Of a stretch of DNA of 64,000 nucleotides, positions 44,176 to 54,008 are shown piece after piece. A program made the position numbers and the translations under genes. Under the pieces are notes generated by a model that saw only the letters and a program-made list of their open reading frames with translations, did no database searches and was not told where the DNA came from. The stretch is from Symbiotaphrina buchneri (Eukaryota; Ascomycota; Symbiotaphrinales; Symbiotaphrinaceae). Every line of letters begins with the position of its first letter. Positions within the stretch are counted from its first letter, which is position 1. The stretch lies in contig BCIG01000012.1 of NCBI GenBank assembly GCA_001599915.1, positions 62,001 to 126,000 on the forward strand. Reading direction: 5' to 3'.

Positions 44176-47026
44176 ATGACCTCGTGTGCGTTATTCCAAC
44201 GGCAAAGAAGGACGAGGTTCAAGGCTGACAGATCAATAGTAAAGCAATTCATTCGCAATGTGCGCTCGGCGAAAACAATTGCGGATGAAAGAGCCGTCGT
44301 ACAAAAGGAGAGCGCTGCCATCCGGGCCAGCTTCAGGGAGGAGTCTCATGGCCATTCGGACGTTAGGTCTGTTAGCCCCTGATGGACGCATACTTGACAA
44401 TGGGCTAATAGCCTGCAGGAGGAACAATGTTGCGAAGCTCTTATATCTTTTCACACTGGGAGAGCGGACACACTTTGGACAGATAGAATGTCTGAAGTTG
44501 CTAGCATCTCCGCGTTTCGCAGATAAAAGGCTGGGCTATCTTGGGACAATGCTTCTGCTGGATGAGAATCAAGAAGTTCTAACCCTAGTGACAAACTCAT
44601 TGAAGAAGTATGACCATCGAAGGCTTCGTTGCTGAATTCTTTGCTCATTCGATCTCTACAGTGATCTCAACCATTCGAATCAATACGTCGTCGGTCTTGC
44701 ACTTTGTACGCTTGGGAATATTGCATCTGTCGAAATGTCAAGAGATCTCTTCCCTGAGATCGAAACCCTTATCTCCACCGCGAACCCTTATATCCGTCGA
44801 AAAGCTGCTCTCTGTGCTATGCGAATATGTCGAAAGGTTCCTGATCTACAAGAACACTTTCTGGATAAAGCGAAAGTACTACTATCAGACCGCAACCATG
44901 GTGTCTTGTTGTGCGGTCTCACACTCGTCACAAGTCTCTGCGAAGCTGATGAGGCTGAGGATGATGTGGAAGGAGTAGTGGAGATGTTCCGACCACTAGT
45001 TCCGGGATTGGTGAGGGCATTGAAAGGTTTGGCAAGCTCTGGTTATGCACCAGAACATGATGTTTCTGGTATTACGGATCCTTTCCTGCAAGTTAAGATC
45101 CTGCGCCTACTCAGAGTGCTCGCCCGTGGGGACGCTCATACGAGTGAACTCATCAATGATATCCTTGCTCAGGTATGATCTGATGTCCTATCCCTTGAAC
45201 TACTGCTAATACTTCCTGCAGGTCGCGACCAACACCGATTCGTCTAAGAACGTTGGAAATTCCATACTCTACGAAGCTGTGCTCACTATCCTCGACATTG
45301 AAGCCGATTCCGGCCTTCGAGTACTTGGTGTTAATATCCTCGGGAAATTCCTTAGCAACAAAGACAACAACATTCGATATGTGGCCTTAAATACCCTCAT
45401 TAAGGTTGTTGCTGTAGAGCCAAATGCTGTTCAGCGGCATCGGGGAACAATACTGGAGTGTTTGAGAGATAGCGATATCAGTATCAGGCGGAGGGCTCTG
45501 GATCTGAGTTTCACTCTTATCAACGAGAGCAACATTCGAGTACTTGTTAGAGAGCTATTGGCGTTCCTTGAGGTTGCCGATAACGAGTTTAAGCCGATCA
45601 TGACGTCGCAGATTGGAATTGCAGCAGACAGATTCTCGCCCAATAAGCGCTGGCACGTCGATACTATGCTGAGGGTCCTGACCTTGGTGAGTCGACTATA
45701 GAATCCCCTGGAATCCCCTGCTGACTATCGAAGGCTGGCAATTATGTCAAGGAACAGATTCTGTCCTCTTTCGTCCGTTTGATTGCTACAACCCCGGAAC
45801 TACAGACTTATTCGGTTCAGAAATTGTATGCAAGCTTAAAGGCAGACATATCTCAAGAGGGCCTAACTTTGGCTGCTTCATGGGTTATTGGTGAATATGG
45901 TGATGCTCTTCTTCGTGGGGGAGATTATGAAGAGGTGGAGCTCGTCAAAGAAGTCAAGGAAAGTGATATCGTCGATCTTTTCACAACAATCTTGAACAGC
46001 AGTTATGCTACACAGGCAGTTGTCGAGTATATCATTACGGCCTTGATGAAATTGACGACACGTCTATCGGATCCTGCACAAATCGATAGGATCCGGCGAC
46101 TGCTCATTAATCACACAGCCGATCTGGACATCGAAATCCAGCAGAGGGCTGTAGAGTACACCAACCTTTTCGGATATGATCAGATTCGAAAGGGTGTGCT
46201 TGAAAAGATGCCTCCACCGGAGATTCGTGAGGAGCAGCGGGTTCTGGGTGAGGCCACGAAGAAGCGGCAATCTAGAGTCGCACCCAAAGGAAAGAAGCCA
46301 GGAAAGCAGACCGAGCAAGATATGTTGCTGGACTTGATGGGGGGGTCAGATTTGCCGGCTGCGGACCTGAGCAGTACGCTGAATGGGACACAAAACAACG
46401 CAGATCTTCTTGCAGACATTCTCGGAGGGGGCTCCTCCATATTTTCTCCACCGCCTCAAACAACATCCCCTCCACCGCAGCAGAGCAACATCAATTCTAT
46501 CATGGACCTCTTCGGTTCACAGTCTGCGACGCCAGTACCTCACCAGCAGCAACAGCCGCAATCATCTGCTTCCTCGGATCTCTTCTCAGGTTTCTCGTCA
46601 CCGCCACCTCAATCAGCCACGCCTTCACTTGGTGGTGCTCCAGCTAACAACGTATATAACAAAAACGATCTTAGTGTCACTATCCAGGTCCAACGCAATC
46701 CAGGAATGATCCAAGCACTTGCACGCTTCCGGAACAATAGTGCGTTCAGTCGATTTTCTGGAGTGAGCTTGCAGGCTGCTGTACCCAAAAGCCAGAAGTT
46801 GCAGTTAAACGCCATTAGCGCCAGCGAGTTGGATGCTGGGTCAGAGGCTACGCAACAGATGAGGATCATGAGTGTCAGTGGGGTTAGTCGACTCTGTTCT
46901 TTTGATTTAGTCCTTGCTAACATACCATAGCCACCTCCTCCCAAGCTTAGGTTAAGACTGAAGGTCCTCTACTCAAAGGATGGCGGCGCGCCTGTCACGG
47001 ACCAAGTCGACTGGACCGAACCATAG
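44176..47026 (+). CDS. APL4: AP-1 complex subunit gamma (gamma-adaptin)
   Basis: Seven exons, 44176-44185, 44240-44366, 44419-44607, 44662-45172, 45222-45686, 45734-46882 and 46931-47026, give 848 residues. The first coding exon is a 10-nt micro-exon that with exon 2 restores [20 protein letters not shown]. The trunk is the classic adaptin helical solenoid ([46 protein letters not shown]), then a Gln/Pro/Ser hinge with DLFG/DLL clathrin-box-like stretches, then a gamma-ear ([19 protein letters not shown]...[13 protein letters not shown]). AP-1 sorts clathrin cargo between the trans-Golgi network and endosomes. Orthology is clear from end to end. Confidence 0.95.
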
Positions 47027-47411
47027 CGGGGATATCATTTTAGAACTATCGTCTGAGAAAGCATGGACCGTTGGAGAAGATGATTACGCAGACGAATCAT
47101 GGGCAGGAGTTTGATCATCGTGAACCTTGGCTTTCTTACGACTACAAGACTCGCCGTCCCTCAGCCAGGAAGTAGCTACATTTTGTAATAAGAACCAGCG
47201 CAGATCAATCGGAAAAATGCACCAACTGTGCGGTGAAAAATGACCGTAGTTAGGAAACGTCCCTCCCGACGAGTCCATTGTGTGAATGACTGCTTCTAAA
47301 TTCCTCCTGCCTTCATCCTATCCACCGGCCTGCTCTCTGCACGAGTAGCAGTGACCCACTCCACGGCATCGCCACCATTCACGTCCCCATGGCTTCCCTC
47401 CATGCTATCTC
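47027..47411. other. convergent 3' flanks
   Basis: About 385 bp between two convergent genes, presumably both 3' untranslated regions. No gene is seen. Confidence 0.35.
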
Positions 47412-48109
47412 TCAATTCTCATCATCGCCTTCATACCCATCGTCTTTGACGGCGAAGGTGTTCTTGAGGCTTGCGCCATCTGCGCTCGCAAAGAGATCAG
47501 GCTCAGTGATAGAGTCGGTGTCGATACCGAAAGACAAGCCGCCGTCGCTCTGCGCGGTACCAGGACTCTCCTCTGAGGAACTGATCGAGTCGTTCAAGAT
47601 GAACTCGGATGATAGTGGTGAGGCTGGGTTGTGGAGGTTGACAGGGCCTGAAAAGAGCGGAGTGGTCGGGGGTTGGAACTCGCCCACAGGGTTCATGGTG
47701 CTCGAGGCGATTAATGGCCATGACCATGTGGCCATGTTGACAAGAAGGTGTTGCTCCAATGGCACGGTACGGAATCCAAACCATTCGACTTCTTGAAGAT
47801 CGAAGCCGAAGGCGAAAGACATCGAGTCCTCGTCCAAACGTTCGTCCATGTCTTCGATTAGGTTGGTCCACGTGTCGGGGAAGTCTTCGTAAAGAGCATC
47901 GTCGTTGTGCCCGTTGATGCCGTTGTCACAATCTCTATTATTTGTTAGCTTTCCGTGCGTCTCTTCAAGTCTCTCTCGTGCTGTATTCATGCGAGCATGG
48001 AGGATTGCGGGAAGGATACTTACGATGCAGGTGCGAATGCTGCCAACTTCCCCCAGAAATTCCAATTACGGGTCCAACTGGGGCTGCCCATTGGCTCGAA
48101 CGAGTCCAT
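47412..48109 (-). CDS. hypothetical protein, two exons
   Basis: I do not recognise this gene. Two exons, 48024-48109 and 47412-47934, joined by an intron with GTAAGT donor, GCTAAC branch site and AATAG acceptor, give 202 residues. The start (MDSFEPMGSPSWTRNWNFW) is Trp-rich, and the body is acidic and aromatic (ALYEDFPDTWTNLIEDMDER, SFAFGFDLQEVEWFGFRTV), ending in a Ser/Glu/Asp-rich tail. There are no membrane segments, signal peptide or known motif. Strong splice signals that restore frame exactly and low-complexity-free coding sequence argue that it is a real gene, probably restricted to filamentous ascomycetes (inference). Confidence 0.7.
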
Positions 48110-50022
48110 GTCTAGGTCGGCGATGGTGATGATTTCGAAAAGATCTATTCGGTGGCTTATCACTGGATCGAGCTACAGCTCCTGCTGATGCAGCCGTCGG
48201 TTCTGGAAGCGTCCTAAGAGGAACGGTATTCGAATAAGGGGGATATGGAGAGGATGTTGGCAATAGAGAGATAAGATTGAAGATATGGGATTTGCAATAG
48301 GCTTTGATGCTCAATGTGAAGAGATGATCGTGCTGTTGTTGAGACTGGAGCTTGAAACCGACCTCCCGATGTTAAGATCAGCGTTCGAGATGGCAGAAAC
48401 CGGCCAGTCTTCTCTGGAGCTTGAAAAGGGGTGATAATCCACAGGCAAGAAGCAATATCATCCAGAACTGGAACGAAAGGCAGAAAGAGCAAGAATATGC
48501 GCTGGATAAGGAGTTGAAGGGAAAACAGGCGCTGAGTATGAATGGGAGAAGAGTCTGGAGAGTGGGAGGTCTACTAAGATGGGTGGCTGGGATGAGAGTA
48601 GAGGAGCTTTCAGGGTCCTCAGGGTTCTATGGGATGGGCTCACTTGACCATATTGGGATTTCTGGCCATTAGATATTGTGTGCAGGGTTGAACAATCCCA
48701 ATCCCAATCCGTCCGTCTCATGACCTTTTCTGGCGGTGCTCTACAGGTGGCTGGTCTTGCGAGACTAGTCCCATTCACCACCGACACCTCAATGGGCTGC
48801 GGCTGGTATTGAAGGTGTTCCCTTTTCAGCATGCAGAGCTGTCGTCGATGGTTGTTACGTTTTATCCGAATTCGGTCTAGTTTCTGAAGTTCCGCACAAC
48901 CCCTTTGGTTCGACAGCGACTCAGCCAGCCAGTTGCAGACACAAGTCTCTCTCCAAAAGAAGAATGCAGTTTCAAAAGGCACAATCAGAGAACGCTGGGG
49001 AGTAATCTGGAAAGCTTCAAAGAAGGTGTTGAGTTGAGAATGTTTGGACTGAGGATTTAAGGTTGGCGGGAAACTACGGTTTAGTTCCCGGCAGATCTTG
49101 TTCCTAAATAAAGACAGGGGTCTTTGGAACGTCAACCCTTCAAGAATCTGCAACAGCATCTGCCAGAAGCATCCTCAAGCCCATCTATTCTTTGAAACCA
49201 GCTTTGGGACCATGTTTGATCCTGTGGGTGGTTTGACTGACCCTTTGCAAACGTTATCCATGACCATGTTTGTGCACACACGTCCTTTGAGGCGCGCATA
49301 ACTCCCATCACAACTTGACATCCTTTGGGAAGCCTACGCTCTTGAACCTTGAGAAAGACATGTCGTTGAATTACCAGATCTGCTTCTTAATGTTTACGGA
49401 TGTGTTTGATTAAAAGAATGGTGTACAGTCTCCTTGCGCTCCTTGACCAGCCCACCAGCGTGTTGTCTGCCCCCTCGCCGAACAGGTCCTATTACATCTT
49501 GCTCTGGTTCCTTTCCACTTACTTTTGCTTTTACAGTGTGTCAATATCCCATTTTGGTGTTGGTACCTAGTGACCTCTTTTGCATGTTGGCAGCGCAGGC
49601 GTGTGGTGCTCCTTTGGGCAATCCACATTCACTGTCAGAGCCGCACCACCAACTTCCCAGCCGCCAACTGCCTTTCCTGGTGCGCTCGCAGACCTCCCAG
49701 ACACCCAAAAAGGAAACCCAGCCGCTAGGTATATCTACATATGATCATATTGGTCATATATCCCCAGCCTCCTCCTTTGCACACTTTTCTCGAGCAGTCT
49801 TTGTACCCATATAAATACCGGCTCAGTTCCTGCGAGCCTCGACTTTCCTTCCTCTTTCCTACACCTCCCCTTCAAGCTTCTTTTTTCCAATTGCATTGCA
49901 ATTGCTCCTCGCAGCCATTTTCTTTGCTTCGCAGCTTTTTTAACCCTCCTTTCATTCGACATTACCAACATCTCTCCTCTCTTCTTTTCTCGCCATCCGC
50001 CACCATCTTCACACACTTCAAG
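48110..50022. other. long intergenic region / long leader of the acidic-protein gene
   Basis: About 1.9 kb. The last 300 bp before 50022 are strongly C/T-rich and look like the promoter and 5' leader of the next gene. A 233-codon minus-strand frame (48458-49159) lacks any motif, and its composition does not look coding, so it is not annotated. Confidence 0.4.
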
Positions 50023-50842
50023 ATGAATATCCAGAGTAAGGAAGTCGTTATTGCCCCTGTGGCCTTCCGCCCCAACAGGGTTGCTCCTCCTCCGCTCAAC
50101 CTCCACGTCGGCACTATTGTCACCCCGGCGATGTCTCCTCTTCCTCTCCCATCATCGACCAATTTGGCCATGATGACATACGAATTTGACGATTTGTCAA
50201 TTGCCCGGCCTGCCGTCTCCCCCCTCACGCCAGCCGCCGCCACCACCACTGGTGCCCCCCCCCCNNNNNNNNNNNNNNNNNNNNCCCCCCCCCCTCCTTG
50301 GCTCGGGTTCTCCGGATCTCGAGATGAACGACGAACAGGAAGAAGAAGACGACGACGACGACGATGACGATGATGACGATGAAGAATTCTTTTTTGACGA
50401 GTACACCGACGAACAGGAAGCGGTCCTCTCGGACGCGCTGGCCCAGATGTGCGCCGGTGGACCTATGACGGGGCCAGTCCTCGCCCTCATGTTCCCAACA
50501 ACAGTGCCTCCGGCCTGGGCATTTGGCCCCGTTGCTCCCCCTGTCCCGGCTCCTGCACCAACTCCAGCCGTCGCCGCCGCCATCCAAGCTCCCATCCTCC
50601 CATGGTCCTTCTCCTCGGAGCTCACCCCCGAAGAGGAGCTGGAGCTGGAAGAAACGCAGGAGTGGTTGATGGAGGACACGCCTGTTCCTGCTGCGGTGGT
50701 CAGTCCCAATCCGAAGAAGCGCAAGGCCGAAGAGGAGGACGACGACAACGATGACGATGACACTCTGGCTGCTGCCGCCTCTGGCGCCAAGCGTTCGCGC
50801 TATGGGCGCATCATCAAGATGCCCAAGCGCTTCCGTGACTAG
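50023..50842 (+). CDS. hypothetical acidic, proline-rich nuclear-type protein, interrupted by N gap
   Basis: ATG at 50023 opens a frame (MNIQSKEVVIAPVAFRPNRV) that runs into a 20-N gap at 50265-50284 flanked by poly-C on both sides, then continues to the stop at 50842. The part after the gap has a run of Asp/Glu (EEDDDDDDDDDDDEE), an EFFFDEYTDEQEAVLSD segment, a Pro/Ala-rich middle, acidic ELTPEEELELEETQEW, a basic nuclear-localisation-like PKKRKAEEE and a C-terminal KRSRYGRIIKMPKRFRD. Neither half matches a family I know. The two halves are in different frames if the gap is exactly 20, so the true gap length should be 1 modulo 3. A CT-rich leader precedes it, typical of well-expressed fungal genes. 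Confidence 0.6.
50265..50284. other. assembly gap (20 N) inside poly-C
   Basis: Twenty undetermined bases with C runs on both sides (about ten C each side). The missing sequence is probably a poly-C or CCN microsatellite coding for polyproline. The nominal length is probably arbitrary. Confidence 0.95.
50338..50390 (+). repeat. GAC/GAT/GAA trinucleotide acidic tract
   Basis: A purine-rich run of GAA, GAC and GAT codons within the acidic hypothetical gene encodes about seventeen consecutive Glu/Asp residues. It is a coding microsatellite. Confidence 0.7.
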
Positions 50843-52124
50843 GTGAAGGTGAGTTCCTACCCCTGGTGCCTGGTTCCTGGTTCCTGAATCCTCACCGACA
50901 TGTGATAGCCTCGGTGCCTGGTCGCCGCTCGGCGGTGATCAGTAGGATCTCCGGATCGTGGTGATGGGTGGTTGTCGGCGGTTGGTGGTTCGTGGTTCAT
51001 GGTTCGTGGTCTGTGTTGTTGGTTGGTGGTTGTTGCTGGCTGGTGCTTGTTCCCTGGGTTGGGTTGCCGTTTGGGTGTTTTGCTTTTCTTGTGCCTTTGT
51101 TCTTGCTTTTGTCTTGTTCTTTCTGCTCTCCTGCAGCAGTAAACTTTTCCTGGATGCAGTTTGTTCCTGCATGGTGCCTGGCCATTATCGCAATGCATCT
51201 GAGCCGTAATTCGTGATCATCGCTATCGTAGATGGGGCCATCTTCTGCCCCTGGTACCTGATGATGCCGCCATCTAGATCATCGTAGATGGGCTGGCGTC
51301 CTCGGACCTATATCTCTCGTTCCTGAAGATCTTAGCCGGCATCTTCATCTCGGCGATCACTCCTGGAGATCTGATCTAGTTGATCCAACTGATCTAGCCG
51401 ATCAAGACGATGCGCCGCTGCTGCATTACCTTATTGCTGTGCCTGGTCCCTGAAGATCAGGATCTTGGGCCTGGAGATTATGCTAACTTATCGGGATATC
51501 TACGATCGTCCTTGATGCATCTTGATCAGCTATAACTTCACAGCATTACATTAACCATGGTGGGATATCTGAACATCTCTATCACATCCGCCAGGTCCCA
51601 CGTTACTAGATGCCAGATCAGTATTGCCTCTCGATGGTAAGGCAAATATTAGAGAATCACCAGATCCTGTCGTGCGATTGATGGTACCTCACGATCAGTG
51701 CTTGGTACCTGATCGTCTTAATCGAGATCACTTGGACATTTCTTCTTTCTACTCCCACTACGATCACGTGGTCTGCCATATCACAATCACAACTACAAAT
51801 CACGGGCAGAAGGAGGTTCTACTCAAACAGTTTGCCCAGCTGAAGACCCGAAGGTCAACAACCTCCCGCAAAAGCGGGGATCAACTAACTAAAAACAACC
51901 CAAACACCAAACGCCAAACGCCAAACTCCAAACTCCAAACTCCAAACTCCAAACACCAAACACCAAACCGAAACCAAAGCACGGAAACAAACCCTCAGTA
52001 AACAGCCCCAGAGAAAACCACCCCAAGCCAAACACACGCCAGAAAGCGAACGGATCCGCATCGCGACGGACACGTTCCCCCACGACCAAACCGTTTCCTT
52101 CCGCAGCAACCGCCACCAACTCTC
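50843..52124. other. repeat-rich intergenic region
   Basis: No gene is supported. From 50940 to 51060 the plus strand is a degenerate GTGGTT/GGTTCGTGG low-complexity run. From 51200 to 51560 many GATC-centred imperfect repeats occur (for example ATCGTAGATGGG twice, near 51227 and 51283, and GATCTAG-type motifs at 51370-51405). A heptamer array lies at 51901-51970. Confidence 0.45.
51901..51970. repeat. heptanucleotide tandem array, CAAACNC
   Basis: Ten contiguous 7-bp units, CAAACAC, two CAAACGC, four CAAACTC, two CAAACAC, then CAAACCG. Position six of the unit varies in blocks, which suggests local unit-by-unit expansion. It sits about 155 bp past the stop of the minus-strand gene that ends at 52125. 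Confidence 0.9.
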
Positions 52125-53813
52125 CTACTGCCCAGGTCCAGGACGAGGGCGAGGGTTGTTGGGACGATTGTACTTCCAGTCCCGGATGGTCGGAAGGACG
52201 CGCCCGTACACGAGCATCTCCTCCCTCTCGTTGTCGGAATCTCCGACCGGATCGTCAGAGATCGTCAGGGCCGGCTCTACCCGGTACCCCTCCCTCCTCC
52301 CCGCCCCCTCTTCCTCCTCTTTCTCCTCCTCCGCCCTCGCCGCAGCGAGAGCGGCCCGCCTGCCCGCTTCTCCCTCAATGAGGGGGTACCAGCCCTCCGC
52401 CGAGACGAACGTCGTGGCAGGAAGCGTCTGCAGCACTGGGGCTGCAGACTCTTCCGCTCGACGACGAACCCTTTGGGTGGCCGGTGACCGGCGGCGACGG
52501 TAACTGACGCTCCCACGCGCCCCCAGCGAAACGTCCGTCTGTACCGCTGCGTCGCGGTAGGAACCTTGTGTGCCCGAAGGCACGCCCACGACAGCAGACG
52601 GGTTGGCCATTGTTGGCCTTTGGTGGTCATCCTCGTCTCCGTAGAGATCGAGAGCCGGGTCCGCATACCCCTCTGTGGTTACCCCAGGGACAGATGGCTG
52701 ATCCGTGATCGAGCCATCTGTCCCTGCCTTTGAGGATGGCACAGGCGACAGACTTGCCACTGGGACCCTTGTGGCTGTAGGAAAGGTTAGAGAAGTTGCA
52801 AAAAGAGATACTATTTGGTACGTACGATGTGGTCTCATCAGAGAGCTTGAGCGGCGTGGGAAGGGACGAGTTGCTGGGTCTGTAGACTCATTGAGCCTCA
52901 GACCAGCTTGTACAGTTCGACTCCTTCGGATTGGAGACACGAGCGGACCAGGAGGAGAGGTGTGAAGCGTGTGACCAAGCCAATTTGACGATGCAGAACG
53001 GGGAATTCGATCTGCTTGAGGAGAATAGATGGGTGAATGGTCATAGTCGTACGGCCGAGGCCCACCAACGAGAATAGGTCGGCGTGGATGATCGTTCGAC
53101 AGTTGAAGATACCCTCTGTTGTGAGCTTCGGACATGCGCATGTGCTGGTGCCAAATGTCCAGCGCAGTCTGTGGAGGATTCTCTGCCTGCTCACGAATGA
53201 TAGCAGCCGTATCACGCCTCATCAACGCTTCTGCATCTCTATTCAGATCGAGGATCTGCTGTTGTTCTTCTGTGAGTTCCAGAGGACTCTGCTCCCTTCC
53301 CTCCTTCTCCGTCTTCTCCGTCTTGTCCATCTTGTCCGTTTTGTCCGTTTTGTCCGTCTTCTTCTTCCCAAGAATGCTCTTGAGTCTCATCATGTTGCTG
53401 TCTTCAGTCTGCGGAGCGTTATCTGAAGTAGATTTGCTGGAATGGACAGTCTTATGACGAGTCTCTGACGCCTGCAAAGGCTGCGGAACGAGCGAGGTCT
53501 CTTGAGGAGTAGGATGGATGTGTATGTCGGGAAGTGAGGTAGAAGGAGGAAGTCTCAGTTGTGATAATCCACTTAGTGTACTAGCTGCAGTATCAACATG
53601 AAGTGTTGGTGTTGTCAGGGACTTATGCCCGGTAGAAGAGACTGTCTTTTGACGAGTCTTTGATGACTGGAGAGGCTGGGGAACGAGGGAGTCCTCTCTT
53701 CGCGGAGTACTGGTGTTGCTGTCAAGTGGTGAGGTAGAACGAGAAATCTTCTTTTGTGGGCTTCCACTCAGTGTGCCAGTTCCAGTGTTGACGTGACGGG
53801 TTGGTGTTGTCAG
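52125..53813 (-). CDS. open frame in phase with the NoxR-like gene; repeat tail and unknown C-terminal region
   Basis: This frame directly follows the TAG of the NoxR-like gene in the same phase and has no stop until 52125. It starts with two further 65-codon repeats (LTTPTRHVNT...EDSLVPQPLQ and LTTPTLHVDT...ETSLVPQPLQ), then KSILGKKK, a TDK/TEK run (TDKTDKTDKMDKTEKTEK), a helical segment (LTEEQQQILDLNRDAEALMR), Arg/Ser-rich disordered sequence and an acidic end. A 51-nt intron (52775-52825, GTACGT...CTACAG with CTAAC branch) is probable, though it is in frame and stop-free. If independent, the gene could start at the ATG at 53393 (MMRLKSILGK, about 405 residues). I recognise no domain. It may be the 3' part of one long gene with 53814-54824. 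Confidence 0.5.
   Translation of the reverse strand: MTTPTRHVNTGTGTLSGSPQKKISRSTSPLDSNTSTPRREDSLVPQPLQSSKTRQKTVSSTGHKSLTTPTLHVDTAASTLSGLSQLRLPPSTSLPDIHIHPTPQETSLVPQPLQASETRHKTVHSSKSTSDNAPQTEDSNMMRLKSILGKKKTDKTDKTDKMDKTEKTEKEGREQSPLELTEEQQQILDLNRDAEALMRRDTAAIIREQAENPPQTALDIWHQHMRMSEAHNRGYLQLSNDHPRRPILVGGPRPYDYDHSPIYSPQADRIPRSASSNWLGHTLHTSPPGPLVSPIRRSRTVQAGLRLNESTDPATRPFPRRSSSLMRPHRTYQIVSLFATSLTFPTATRVPVASLSPVPSSKAGTDGSITDQPSVPGVTTEGYADPALDLYGDEDDHQRPTMANPSAVVGVPSGTQGSYRDAAVQTDVSLGARGSVSYRRRRSPATQRVRRRAEESAAPVLQTLPATTFVSAEGWYPLIEGEAGRRAALAAARAEEEKEEEEGAGRREGYRVEPALTISDDPVGDSDNEREEMLVYGRVLPTIRDWKYNRPNNPRPRPGPGQ
53303..53365 (-). repeat. 9-bp coding repeat (Thr-Asp/Glu-Lys)
   Basis: Tandem nonamers of ACGGACAAG type on the coding strand give a repeated Thr-Asp/Glu-Lys tripeptide of about six units, within the open frame 52125-53813. 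Confidence 0.75.
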
Positions 53814-54008
53814 CTATCTATGCCCGGTAGAAGAGACTGTGTTGTAACGAGTCTTTGACAACTGAAGAGGCTGCGGAATGAGGGAGTCCTCTTCCTGTGG
53901 AGAGCGCGTGTAGTTGTGAGGTAGTGAGGTAGAGAAAGGATTCTTCACTCGTCGACTTCCACGCAGCGTGCCAGCTGTGGTATCAAGGCGAAGCGTTGGT
54001 CTCGTCAA
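53430..54008 (-). repeat. 195-bp tandem coding repeats, three units
   Basis: Unit 1 is 54008-53814, unit 2 is 53813-53619 (both exactly 195 nt, 65 codons), and unit 3 starts at 53618 and fades into unique sequence near 53430. Each begins LT(R/T)PT, followed by a hydrophobic-Asp/Asn-Thr pattern, then TLSG/TLRG, a Ser-Thr-rich centre, EDSLxPQPLQ and KTR/ETR...TVSSTGH. A shorter, older unit precedes them (EDSLSRHLQRPYKSS...SATGDRP). Units 1 and 2 end TGHR-TAG and TGHKS, so the amber codon sits at the last codon of unit 1. Confidence 0.88.

Noticed and set aside
48458-49159. 233-codon minus-strand ORF
   Set aside because: No domain or splice context; the composition looks like read-through of non-coding sequence, and the start is not supported.
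53750-53870. An intron that would remove the TAG in the NoxR-like frame
   Set aside because: AGCTGAC after the TAG resembles a branch site, but no good donor exists upstream and the nearest AG would shift the frame out of the repeat pattern.
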